Positions 1 through 8,419 of a DNA stretch of 64,000 nucleotides are shown here, piece after piece. The stretch's first letter is position 1. Every line of letters starts with the position of its first letter. Both the position numbers and the translations under genes were made by a program. A model generated the notes under the pieces. That model was not told where the DNA came from. It was given only the letters and a program-made list of their open reading frames with translations, and ran no database searches. This DNA comes from JBBQYD01 sp942493075 (lineage in GTDB: Bacteria > Verrucomicrobiota > Verrucomicrobiia > Limisphaerales > UBA8199), in assembly GCA_942493075.1 (NCBI GenBank), contig OW818681.1, positions 4,898,001 through 4,962,000 on the forward strand. Direction: 5' to 3'.

Positions 1-34
1 CCTGCCGCTCCACGTGAACAGCCGGGAAACTGGA

Positions 35-82
35 GGGCGGCGAGACGCCGCCCGTACTCGCAGTCGAGACGACTGCGCTACA
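35..82. repeat. Paired GC hairpins with GAGA-type loops (family C)
   Basis: Two perfect hairpins lie side by side: GGGCGGCGAGACGCCGCCC at 35-53 and CGCAGTCGAGACGACTGCG at 59-77, followed by CTACAC. A near-identical second hairpin plus CTACAC recurs at 34983-35008, so this is a dispersed repeat. It sits just past the korB stop codon and could also end that transcript, but no T-run is present. Confidence 0.7.
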
Positions 83-89
83 CATGGGC

Positions 90-1019
90 CTAATGCATGC
101 GGTCGAAGGTCTTTTGCAGGATCTGCCAGTCTTTCATTCCACTGAACTTCGCCTGACTGGCAGTAACGACCTCGGCTTCACGGGCGTTCTTGGTTGGCTT
201 CTTTACTTGATAGAAGATGCCGAAGGAGCCGGGGAAAGGCTGGTCAGCCAGTTTGTACGCCGCCAATTCATTCGTTACATCGTGATCGGCAGGAACGAGG
301 TTGAATTGCCCGCCTTTCCGTGGATTCGAAGCGTCAAAAGCCCCGTCGTAGAACTCCACGCATTCACTTAAGCATTCGATGAAGCTGAAGCCATCGTGAT
401 CCGCGGCGGCTTCCATCATTTGCAACACGTGATTCGGATTCGAATGCGTGGTGCGTGCCACGAAGGTCGCGCCGGCGGCAATCGCCTGCTTCATGGGGTT
501 GATGGGATAATCGACCGCACCCCAGATATCGGTTTTGCTTTTGAACCCTAGCGGAGAAGTCGGGGAGGTCTGCTTCTTAGTCAAACCGTAAACCCAGTTA
601 TCCATGACCACATAGGTCAACTTGATGTTCTTCCGGGCGGTGTGGGTAAAATGATTACCACCGATAGAAAAGGCATCCCCATCCCCGCCGAAAACGAACA
701 CGTGCAGGTCGGGACGGGAAAGCGAAATACCGCTGGCAAAGGACAGGGCGCGGCCATGGATGAAATGGGCGCCGTGAGCTTGAACAAAGTAAGGAAAACG
801 GCTGGAGCAGCCGATGCCGGAGATCGTGGTGATCTTCTCCTGCCAGAGCTTGCGGCGCTCGATCATCTTGAAGTAAAGCGCGAGCACGGCGAAATCACCG
901 CAACCCGGGCACCAGGTCGGGTGGTCAGACGCGATTTCTTTTTTGCTCAACGGTTTGCGCTCGGACACAACACCGGCGGGGACCAACGGAGCTTCGAGAG
1001 GGGTTGCAGAACTGCTCAT
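90..1019 (-). CDS. korB: 2-oxoacid (2-oxoglutarate) : ferredoxin oxidoreductase, beta subunit
   Basis: This is the thiamine-diphosphate subunit of a 2-oxoacid:ferredoxin oxidoreductase. The enzyme oxidatively decarboxylates 2-oxoglutarate (or a related 2-oxoacid) to the acyl-CoA and passes electrons to ferredoxin in the cytoplasm. The 309-residue length is normal for KorB. Near residue 35 is the family motif WCPGCGDFAVL, and near residue 110 the ThDP/Mg site GGDGDAFSIGGNH. It starts 12 bp after the korA stop and so forms a korA-korB operon. No 4Fe-4S ferredoxin-type domain is fused, as usual for the two-subunit KorAB type. Substrate choice between 2-oxoglutarate and pyruvate is inferred from the KorAB architecture and not proven. 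Confidence 0.9.
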   Translation of the reverse strand: MSSSATPLEAPLVPAGVVSERKPLSKKEIASDHPTWCPGCGDFAVLALYFKMIERRKLWQEKITTISGIGCSSRFPYFVQAHGAHFIHGRALSFASGISLSRPDLHVFVFGGDGDAFSIGGNHFTHTARKNIKLTYVVMDNWVYGLTKKQTSPTSPLGFKSKTDIWGAVDYPINPMKQAIAAGATFVARTTHSNPNHVLQMMEAAADHDGFSFIECLSECVEFYDGAFDASNPRKGGQFNLVPADHDVTNELAAYKLADQPFPGSFGIFYQVKKPTKNAREAEVVTASQAKFSGMKDWQILQKTFDRMH

Positions 1020-1031
1020 AAAATCAATAGC

Positions 1032-2855
1032 TTAAAGTTTGTTCATGCCGGCCGCGACATCCGCCTTTGCGCGCTCCAGGATTTCTTTCACCTTGAAAGT
1101 GAGTCCGTCGGTTTTGTTAATGCCACGTATTTTGCGATCACAGAAGCGGGCACGGAGCACTGCTGCCAGTTGCCCGTAGCCATACAGGCCTTCATCGTTC
1201 ATCTCGACAACAAACACCTTGTTGAAGCCGGAGAAGATGTTCTCCAAGCCAGGTGGCAGGGGGTTCAAATACTTGATGTGCAGGGAGGACACACTATCTC
1301 CTGCGGCTCGGGCTCGATCCACAGCTTCCTGCAAAGGACCACGAGTGGACCCCCAGCCCACCAGCAGAATGTTCCCTTCGGGTGGCCCATAGACCTTGGG
1401 GGTAGGGAGCGTGGCGCTGAACGCTTGCAGTTTGCGCCGGCGGCGCCCGTTCATCTGCGCATGCATCTTGGGCGATGCACTGGGATGCCCGTATTCGTCG
1501 TGCTCCAGTCCGCAAGCGATTGGGTATTTTCCGTCCATGATCCGCGTGCCGGGAACCACCCGCGGGTTTGCACCGTCGGGAGAGGAGAGATCATACGGCT
1601 TGTACGTTTCCACTGGAGAAAGGTTCGGAGAAATATCCTGGCAGACCTTCTCCAAATCAGGCTGAGGAAAGGCTTCGATGCGGGTGGCGATGGCTTGATC
1701 GCTCAGCAAAATCACTGGGACATTGTATTTCCGGGCAACGTTTACGGCCTCGATCCCCATATAGAAGCACTCCTCGACGTTGCTCGGAGCGAGCACGATG
1801 CGCGGTGCATCGCCGTGGCCGCCATAAAAGGCGAGGTTCAAATCCGATTGCTCCACCTGCGTAGGCAAGCCTGTGGACGGACCCCCTCGCTGAACGTTAA
1901 TAATCACGACGGGCACCTCGGCCATGACTCCCCAACCGATGGCTTCGCTTTTGAGAGAGATTCCCGGACCACTCGAACCAGTGACAGCCACCTTGCCAGC
2001 GTAGCCTGCGCCCAAAGCCAGCGAAATGGAGGCAATCTCATCCTCGCATTGGACAAATGTGCCACCATACTTCGGCAACTCGCGCCGGAGTATTTCCATG
2101 ACATCAGACCAGGGTGTAATCGGGTAAGCGGCGCCGAAGCGCACGCCGGCGGCGATGATTCCGAAAGCAAGGGCCTCGTTACCGTTCATCACGACCTGTT
2201 TGGATTCGCGCCGCTGGCTCTCCACAAATCGGAAAGTTTCAACCACATTTCCAAGCGAGTAATTTTGGCCGGTCTGGAACGCGATCAGGGCGGTGCGTAA
2301 CACGCTGGGATCTTTGCCGGAAAAACGCTCCGTAATAAGTTGCTCAAGTTTGGGAGCGTTCAGCGCAAACATCCGGGCAAGCAAGCCAAGGGCGAAGAGA
2401 TTCTTCCCTTTGTCCTTGCCCGTGCCCCCGATTGCTTCAATGGTTTGGCTGGAGATGGGGATTCCAACATGATTGAAATCGGTCTTCCATTCAGGGTTGG
2501 GCTCCACATGATCGGAATCATAGAGGACGATTCCACCCTTCTTTAACGAGCTGACGTGGCCTTCGTAAGAATGCTGATAGAACGCGAGCAACACATCCGC
2601 TTCGTCGCCTGCGCTAAGCACTTCGCCAGAGCCGATTCGGACCTGAAAAATGGACGGGCCGCCGGAGATGGTTGAGGGAATCGTCATGAACGTCATGACT
2701 TCCTGTTCACTACGCCCAGCCAAACGGGCCAGGAAGCCGCCGATGGCCTGAATACCATCCTGGGAATTACCGGCTATGCGGATGACTGCTTCGGAAATAT
2801 GCGAGGCCAAAGGCTGGCCTTCGACAGCTTCGGGGGGTGTTGCTGTATCGCTCAT
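1032..2855 (-). CDS. korA: 2-oxoacid (2-oxoglutarate) : ferredoxin oxidoreductase, fused gamma-alpha subunit
   Basis: The 607-residue partner of KorB combines an N-terminal gamma-like domain (about residues 25-200) with the alpha/pyrimidine-binding domain (about 215-600). Family motifs are visible: YPITPWSD, the GSSGPG segment, and GPSTGLPT followed by EQSDL. I start it at the ATG at 2855 (MSDTATPPE). The open frame runs 19 codons further upstream, but that extension lacks conserved sequence and overlaps the likely promoter leader. The fused architecture is the usual KorA form in aerobes and many Verrucomicrobia, where it can support a ferredoxin-linked TCA cycle. A sigma-70-like promoter lies about 75-100 bp upstream. 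Confidence 0.9.
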   Translation of the reverse strand: MSDTATPPEAVEGQPLASHISEAVIRIAGNSQDGIQAIGGFLARLAGRSEQEVMTFMTIPSTISGGPSIFQVRIGSGEVLSAGDEADVLLAFYQHSYEGHVSSLKKGGIVLYDSDHVEPNPEWKTDFNHVGIPISSQTIEAIGGTGKDKGKNLFALGLLARMFALNAPKLEQLITERFSGKDPSVLRTALIAFQTGQNYSLGNVVETFRFVESQRRESKQVVMNGNEALAFGIIAAGVRFGAAYPITPWSDVMEILRRELPKYGGTFVQCEDEIASISLALGAGYAGKVAVTGSSGPGISLKSEAIGWGVMAEVPVVIINVQRGGPSTGLPTQVEQSDLNLAFYGGHGDAPRIVLAPSNVEECFYMGIEAVNVARKYNVPVILLSDQAIATRIEAFPQPDLEKVCQDISPNLSPVETYKPYDLSSPDGANPRVVPGTRIMDGKYPIACGLEHDEYGHPSASPKMHAQMNGRRRRKLQAFSATLPTPKVYGPPEGNILLVGWGSTRGPLQEAVDRARAAGDSVSSLHIKYLNPLPPGLENIFSGFNKVFVVEMNDEGLYGYGQLAAVLRARFCDRKIRGINKTDGLTFKVKEILERAKADVAAGMNKL

Positions 2856-2926
2856 GATGATTAGGTCAAGAGCCCGATCGTGGGGACAGGGGTAGAATCC
2901 CTGAGCACACAACGGGCTCGTAAATC

Positions 2927-2954
2927 AAACTATCACTACTTTTGAAGGTGTCAA
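2927..2954 (-). promoter_or_regulatory. Candidate sigma-70 promoter of korAB
   Basis: Read on the minus strand, a perfect -35 TTGACA (2949-2954) is followed after 16 nt by TAGTTT (2927-2932), a weak -10. It lies 72 bp upstream of the chosen korA ATG in an otherwise non-coding stretch. This is sequence pattern only. Confidence 0.4.
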
Positions 2955-3085
2955 TTTCTAATGAATGCAGCCAAGCCTTTGAAAGATAGGCGCTTAAATA
3001 TGCCCCGCACACAGGAGGTTTTGCGAATACTCCAGAAATTAGCACCACTTATTTATCGCAGAGAAAACAGGCGCTCACCCTATAG

Positions 3086-5431
3086 TCATTTAGGGTTATT
3101 GGCCGTAGCCGGAAGAACCTCATACTGAATCGCAGGAAGGGCTCCCACAGGGGTTTTTCCCCGCGCACCCCCGGCTTTCCCCTTCCCTGCACCCGGTGCC
3201 GCTTTGGGAACCAGATCTACGATGAGGTTGCCTCGCGTGCCTGGTTTTAATCCCGCGCCAGCCTTCAGAGTTAGCTCGGTTTCGTTCCGTAGCGGTTTGA
3301 CCCCGGAGAGTTCCATCTGCTCTGCCTGGTTAAGAACCAGCTCAAAACGATCAGAGAATCCCAGGGCTGAACCAGCCACCGTCACTTTAGCTGTTCCCCC
3401 GGCCGGGATGCCGATTGTTTCCGGCCCCGCAATCCGCAGTGGGTTCCTCATCCATGACCGTCCGACAACGCAAGCATTGAACTCGGCAGAGGGCACCAGG
3501 TGGCGATAGAAAAAGGCCTGCATCATGTCTTCTACAGGAACTGCGACCCTGACTATCCTGGTTTTTCCCACCGAAGCAGAGCCTTGGATCTTGAGTGGGA
3601 TTCGACCGTTCCCCGCGCCTGGAGGCAAACCGATAGTAAACCGAATGGAATCCTTTCCTTGTGGTATGACAGCGCCCGACAGGCTGAATCCCGAGGGTGC
3701 CCCATCAAGAGCCAATTTGATTTCGCCCTGAAAGCCATCCTTTCGAATGGCATTGCACGTCAGCGGATAGCTCAACCCGGGCCGCCCGGTGATGCTGGAA
3801 GGCCCGAGTCTGAGCTCGAAGTCAGGCTGCGGTGTGCTCACGCGCAAGCGATAGGCAAAGGCAGTGCCTCCCTGATGTTGGGCATCCGAAAGGTGGATCA
3901 CATACGTGCCCTGGCGAGGAATGCGCGCCATCAGGAAAGAGTCTGCATGATGGGTCTGTAATCCTGCTCCCGGGTCCTGGTGATCATCGTTAGAGGCGAT
4001 CAGCGTGCCTTTGGAATCGGTCAACCTTATCGTTGAATCCAGGGGTGACATCAACCTTCTGGCCAGCACCTCCACAACAATATCCTGGCCGGCCTCGGCG
4101 GAAAACGCATAGAAATCCCCATCGCCTGGTTCATGAATCCTGCCGTTCACGATTGTTGAAAGACTGATCTGCTGAGCTTGCTCAATCTGGTTGTTGGGTT
4201 CTGCCTCCGTGGTTTCCGGCAGCGCATCCACACGCCACGGAAGCACGTTTGAAGAGCGGTTGCCCCGCTTCAGTTGGAATGAGAAAGTGCCTGGTTGATT
4301 GTTTGCATTGGTGGCCCAATTACTGGGCAGGTTCCACCCGGTCAATTGCACCGGAACCGGCTGCCCGGCGTGTCCCCCCAGCGGGAAGAAGCTCGTAATG
4401 AAAGGCAACTCGCCGATGGCAAGTCGATACACGAAATCCTCGCGGCCCCTGAAAATCGCGTCCTTGAGTTCCAACACGTATTCTCCGTCCGCAGGCACCT
4501 CGAAGTGAATGACGGGATCGGGTTGAAAAAGGTAATCGTCTGAATAGGCCACTTCCCGCCCGCGAGAATCTTTAAGCGTGAGGGTTGCCTGAAACCAACC
4601 GGGCACAGCGTCCGCCAGGTACGGAATCAACTCGCGGGCCTGAACGACTGCCACTAAATGCTGCCCCTTGACGGCTTTGAAGCGATAGCGATCCGTCTCA
4701 CTCGGGAAGATCTGACCGTTCACAGTGACCGGCAAGGCGACTTTGTTCTCAGGCCGTGATTTGATCGGCGTTTGTTCATTGGCAATGCGGCTTTTTTGGA
4801 ATCGCCCGGTAAAATTCTCCTGGGCTGGCGGTGGCTCGATCCATTCGGGGAGGGTGTCGATGCAGAAGGTCATCGGGTTGGATAATCCACGAGCACTTTG
4901 CGCATGCAACTCATACTTGCCCGGCACGCTATTGCTGCTGACCGTAAGTTCAACAAACAATGTGTCTGCAAGCGCTGGGCTGGAAGGTTGGCGTTGAAAA
5001 CTCTCAATTTTCCGCTGGATCTCCGCCAGCGCCTGCGCGTCTGTGGACGTCCAGCTCACGTTGTTGGTTTGATTCCCCTTGACCGCCTGGCGCCCCCGCT
5101 TTTGCTTCATCAGTGCACGACGTTTTTCGCTCAATGCCCGCATCTCATCGCGAAGCTTATTAAGCTGTCCCTGCGTGATGGGAGGGTCACGGCGAATAAC
5201 CTTTGCCGAGGCATCTGTTCCGGAAACAAATACATTGGTAATTCCGTCCAGAAACTGCCCGCCCAAGGTCACTTTCACCGTTGTCCCGGCGCGAACGCCC
5301 GCTGGATAGACGTATCCGAGGCGAGGCCCCGCGCCCATTGCGATTTGTGCCGAAGCCGTCAGCGGAACGATCGCAAGGAACACCAGGACCAGCGCTGCGC
5401 TATTCACCGGGGTGCCCTTAAACCAGTTCAT
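3086..5431 (-). CDS. Secreted PPC-domain protein of the DUF1549/DUF1501 cluster
   Basis: A 781-residue exported protein. It has an N-terminal signal peptide (hydrophobic run about residues 10-30, ending ASAQ) and at least two pre-peptidase C-terminal (PPC) type beta-sandwich segments, recognisable as TDRYRFKAVKGQHLVAVV and GDFYAFSAEAGQDIVVEV with trailing YVLELKD-like strands. The ATG at 5431 (MNWFKGT) is preferred over the one at 5455 because it leads directly into the signal peptide. It still overlaps the end of the upstream DUF1501 gene by 14 bp, which implies translational coupling. The C-terminus is rich in Gly, Lys and Ala. The family is very common in Planctomycetes and Verrucomicrobia beside DUF1501 and DUF1549 genes. 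No enzymatic activity is evident, and a surface or periplasmic binding role is inference. Confidence 0.8.
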   Translation of the reverse strand: MNWFKGTPVNSAALVLVFLAIVPLTASAQIAMGAGPRLGYVYPAGVRAGTTVKVTLGGQFLDGITNVFVSGTDASAKVIRRDPPITQGQLNKLRDEMRALSEKRRALMKQKRGRQAVKGNQTNNVSWTSTDAQALAEIQRKIESFQRQPSSPALADTLFVELTVSSNSVPGKYELHAQSARGLSNPMTFCIDTLPEWIEPPPAQENFTGRFQKSRIANEQTPIKSRPENKVALPVTVNGQIFPSETDRYRFKAVKGQHLVAVVQARELIPYLADAVPGWFQATLTLKDSRGREVAYSDDYLFQPDPVIHFEVPADGEYVLELKDAIFRGREDFVYRLAIGELPFITSFFPLGGHAGQPVPVQLTGWNLPSNWATNANNQPGTFSFQLKRGNRSSNVLPWRVDALPETTEAEPNNQIEQAQQISLSTIVNGRIHEPGDGDFYAFSAEAGQDIVVEVLARRLMSPLDSTIRLTDSKGTLIASNDDHQDPGAGLQTHHADSFLMARIPRQGTYVIHLSDAQHQGGTAFAYRLRVSTPQPDFELRLGPSSITGRPGLSYPLTCNAIRKDGFQGEIKLALDGAPSGFSLSGAVIPQGKDSIRFTIGLPPGAGNGRIPLKIQGSASVGKTRIVRVAVPVEDMMQAFFYRHLVPSAEFNACVVGRSWMRNPLRIAGPETIGIPAGGTAKVTVAGSALGFSDRFELVLNQAEQMELSGVKPLRNETELTLKAGAGLKPGTRGNLIVDLVPKAAPGAGKGKAGGARGKTPVGALPAIQYEVLPATANNPK

Positions 5432-6776
5432 GAAGCCTTCCTTTCGAGTCCGCATCGGGCGGAGTTACGCGCACGTCGAGACCCTGCGGGTGAGGCAGCT
5501 TTGCCCGGGTATCGATTCCGAGTTGGTCATACATAGTGCCGATCAGGTCGCATGGGGAAACTGGCCGTTCCTTTACCTCCTCCCCGCGAGCATCTGACGC
5601 GCCTATAACCTGGCCGCCTTTGAATCCGCCTCCTGCCACGAGTGCGGAGAAGACACGTCCGAAGTGGTTGCGCCCGCCATTCCAAGGCGCTTCCCATAGG
5701 ATTTTTGGAGTTCGTCCGAATTCGCCACAACACCACACGATTGTCGAATCGAGCAGGCCGTGTGCCGCGAGGTCAGCGAGCAGAGCCGCCAGTCCTTTAT
5801 CGAGCTCCGGAAGTTTGCGCCGCATGATTTGAAAATGTTGCTTGTGGGTATCCCAGCCCTTGTAGTTGATGGTGATGTAAGGAACACCTTTTTCCACAAG
5901 TCTTCGCGCCATAAGGCAGGATTGGCCGAACGTGTTCCGACCGTAGCGTTCGCGGACATCCTCCTTTTCGGTTGAGAGATCGAACACCTTGCCGGCATCT
6001 CCAAGGATCAGATCGTAAGCCTGCGTTTCGCATTCGGCGGCGGCCTTGAGAAGCGGGTCCTGGCCCATGAGTTTCTCGAATGTGTTTAGATTCTTGAGCA
6101 ACTCACGCCGATCCTGCTGACGCTGGTCAGTCATGCCAGGTGCTACGACACCTTCCACTGCGAACCGGGTCTGTGCTGGGTCGCCGCCTGTCGCGAAGGG
6201 CTTGAATTTGGAGCCGAGGAATCCCGCTTCGGAGAAGCGTCCCTGCAACTCGGTCAGGACGATGTAAGGTGGGATCAGGCCCTGGTAACCCGCGTCATAT
6301 CCTTTGAAAAGAGAAACCACCGCACCCATGGAAGGATAAACCTGGCGATCCCCAGGTTGCCTGCCGGTTTGCACCAGGTATGCCGCTGTTTCATGTGCGT
6401 TTACGCCGTGGGTCATGCTCCGGATCAGGGAATACTTGTCAGCTTGCTTAGCCAGATTTGTCAGCAGCTCGTTAATGCGAATTCCGCTGACATTTGTTTC
6501 CAGCGCCTTTTCGAATTGGCCGCAGATATCGGTGCCTGCGCCTGGTTTTGGGTCAAAGGTATCCAGGTGGCACGCGCCACCCCAAAGCCAGATTTGGATC
6601 ACAGACTTGGCCCGGCCTTTAGCGGAGGGTTTTACCTCACCGAATGAAGGCAGAGCTGCGGAGCCAGCCACTAGCAACCCTGCCGCGCCCAGCAAACCGC
6701 GCCGCAACGCTTCGCGGCGGGTCAGCAAATTCGACAGCACGATTGGGCGACCGTCCGTATGCAAATCAACTCGCAT
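5418..6776 (-). CDS. DUF1501 family exported protein (sulfatase-like fold)
   Basis: A 452-residue DUF1501 protein, middle gene of a three-gene operon. The start at 6776 (MRVDLHTD) lies 8 bp after the upstream stop. A Tat-like signal is present: RREALRRGLLGAAG followed by a hydrophobic stretch. Conserved family segments include WLWGGACHLDTFDPKPG, a YITINYKGWDTH segment, and CGEFGRTP near residue 360. DUF1501 proteins are alkaline-phosphatase/sulfatase-like, but their substrate is unknown. The genomic link to DUF1549/DUF1553 proteins is very strong in this phylum, so the two probably act together in the periplasm or at the outer surface. Confidence 0.85.
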   Translation of the reverse strand: MRVDLHTDGRPIVLSNLLTRREALRRGLLGAAGLLVAGSAALPSFGEVKPSAKGRAKSVIQIWLWGGACHLDTFDPKPGAGTDICGQFEKALETNVSGIRINELLTNLAKQADKYSLIRSMTHGVNAHETAAYLVQTGRQPGDRQVYPSMGAVVSLFKGYDAGYQGLIPPYIVLTELQGRFSEAGFLGSKFKPFATGGDPAQTRFAVEGVVAPGMTDQRQQDRRELLKNLNTFEKLMGQDPLLKAAAECETQAYDLILGDAGKVFDLSTEKEDVRERYGRNTFGQSCLMARRLVEKGVPYITINYKGWDTHKQHFQIMRRKLPELDKGLAALLADLAAHGLLDSTIVWCCGEFGRTPKILWEAPWNGGRNHFGRVFSALVAGGGFKGGQVIGASDARGEEVKERPVSPCDLIGTMYDQLGIDTRAKLPHPQGLDVRVTPPDADSKGRLHELV

Positions 6777-6784
6777 AATAAATC

Positions 6785-8353
6785 CTAGTGTTTGAAGAGG
6801 AACTCGGGGCTGTTTATCAGAGCCCAAGCCAGATCTTGAGCGGCTTCGCGTTTCATGCGATCTCCTGATCGTGCGTAGGCCATGGCAGCATCGACTTCGC
6901 TTTGAGTTGGAAAACGTGAGAGAACCGTCAGGTAGAGGCCGGAGATCATCTGGCGTGATGATCCGCCCTGGTCAAAGAAAGCCTTCAACCGGCCACCCTG
7001 TTCGATCTTTTTCTGAATGTGTGTGGAATTGAGCAGATGTAATCGCTGGGCGGAGGTCAGCCGATTGTTCCGTTCAGAATCCATGCCTGTGTCGCGAGCG
7101 GGCTTGCCGAACAGCTCCAGGAAACTGCTGCTGATGCTGCCATCGGGCAGGCACACCGCCCTGTAACCATCGGGGATGTATGTGAAAGGTTCTGGAATTG
7201 CGCTGGTGTATTTCTCCGAACTGCCGGTGATCTTGTTCAGCACGTCGATGAGCACCTCCGCATCCAGGCGTTTCAGTGGGTAATGTGAAAACAGGGCGGT
7301 AGCCTGTGTGGAATCTTTCTCAGGCATCGCCGATTGCTGGTACGTGCGAGAGTTGAGGATCACCGAGAGCAGTTGACGTATGTCGAACCGGCACTTCACA
7401 AGTTCGCGCTCCAGGAACGCGAGCAACTCAGGATTCGCAGGCGGATTATCGGGTCGGAAATCATCAACCTCGTGAACGATGCCTCGACCGAACACCCACG
7501 CCCAGGTGCGGTTTGCCAGCGCACGGGCGAACCAGGGGTTTTGGGGCGAGACCAGCCAATCAGCAAATCGTTGGCGCGGATCGGCATCGGCACTGAACTG
7601 CGCCAGCGTTCCATCGGGGAGCTTTGCTGATGCACGAGTCCACGCGTTGGTCCTGAACGGGTCATGGAAGATGATCTCCTCTTTCCACTCAGAGGTTTCC
7701 TTGAAGCCAACACGTGCAAAAAACGCAGCCATATCGCGCTGGCGTTCTTCCGGCCAACGATCGTACCGGCATCCCATAAAAGTGAGCGCCACGGTTTGAG
7801 CAATGCCGGGTGCTTCACGATTCTGCATTGCCCGGTAAAAGTTGACGGGTGGGACACGGAAATTGCTGCCGCTGCCAGTCAACAGTTCACGGACGAGCCG
7901 GTCTGCGGGCATGTTCGTGCGCACGCATTCACGAATCCAGCGGTGGTAAGCTTGGGCGGCATTGGGCCAGAGGTTGATGGGGAACTCAGCCTTAACTCGC
8001 AGAGTGTCACTCCACCTAAGGGTCCAGTAATCAACAAAAGCATCGCTGTCCAGGAGTGTGGTGATCAGTTCGCTACGTTTCCCGGGACGCTCACTGAGCA
8101 GAAAGCGATTTGCGTCATCAACCGAAGGAATGCTCCCCGTGAGATCAAGATAAACGCGTCGCAGAAAGACGGCATCGGAACAAGGTGCCGCTGGCTTCAG
8201 CCCATGCTTTGCGAGCTGGCTCTGAACATGTTCGTCCAGCGGCGACATGGGGACTCTGTATTCGGTTCCGACGAACGGGTTGTCCGCCACAGGTGCGGCA
8301 GCGTTGAGCTGCCAAATCCCGCCCAACAAAACAAAAATCCAGATTAACTTCAT
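6785..8353 (-). CDS. DUF1549/DUF1553 domain secreted protein, short form without the cysteine motif
   Basis: A 522-residue exported protein with a signal peptide (residues 1-20, ending NAAAPV). It has an N-terminal DUF1549-type region (FLRRVYLDLTGSIPS, about residues 60-200) and a C-terminal DUF1553-type region (RQRFADWLVSPQNPWFARA through the NSTHIQKK segment). Family members usually carry a central Cys-x-x-Cys-His motif just before the WP..AAFF segment. Here the frame reads TFMGCRYDRWPEERQRDMAAFF and the motif is absent. There is also no N-terminal cytochrome-type domain, so the protein is much shorter than many relatives. First gene of the DUF1549-DUF1501-PPC operon. Function unknown. Confidence 0.85.
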   Translation of the reverse strand: MKLIWIFVLLGGIWQLNAAAPVADNPFVGTEYRVPMSPLDEHVQSQLAKHGLKPAAPCSDAVFLRRVYLDLTGSIPSVDDANRFLLSERPGKRSELITTLLDSDAFVDYWTLRWSDTLRVKAEFPINLWPNAAQAYHRWIRECVRTNMPADRLVRELLTGSGSNFRVPPVNFYRAMQNREAPGIAQTVALTFMGCRYDRWPEERQRDMAAFFARVGFKETSEWKEEIIFHDPFRTNAWTRASAKLPDGTLAQFSADADPRQRFADWLVSPQNPWFARALANRTWAWVFGRGIVHEVDDFRPDNPPANPELLAFLERELVKCRFDIRQLLSVILNSRTYQQSAMPEKDSTQATALFSHYPLKRLDAEVLIDVLNKITGSSEKYTSAIPEPFTYIPDGYRAVCLPDGSISSSFLELFGKPARDTGMDSERNNRLTSAQRLHLLNSTHIQKKIEQGGRLKAFFDQGGSSRQMISGLYLTVLSRFPTQSEVDAAMAYARSGDRMKREAAQDLAWALINSPEFLFKH

Positions 8354-8419
8354 GCGTCCTGCCCGTGAGCGGCTTCAAAGCCGGGGGCATGAATACAGAC
8401 GCACGAGGGTTGCCAATCG

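Noticed and set aside
642..2300. Long plus-strand open frame opposite korA/korB
   Set aside because: Antisense to two well-recognised genes; its translation has no conserved features. It reflects the high GC content.
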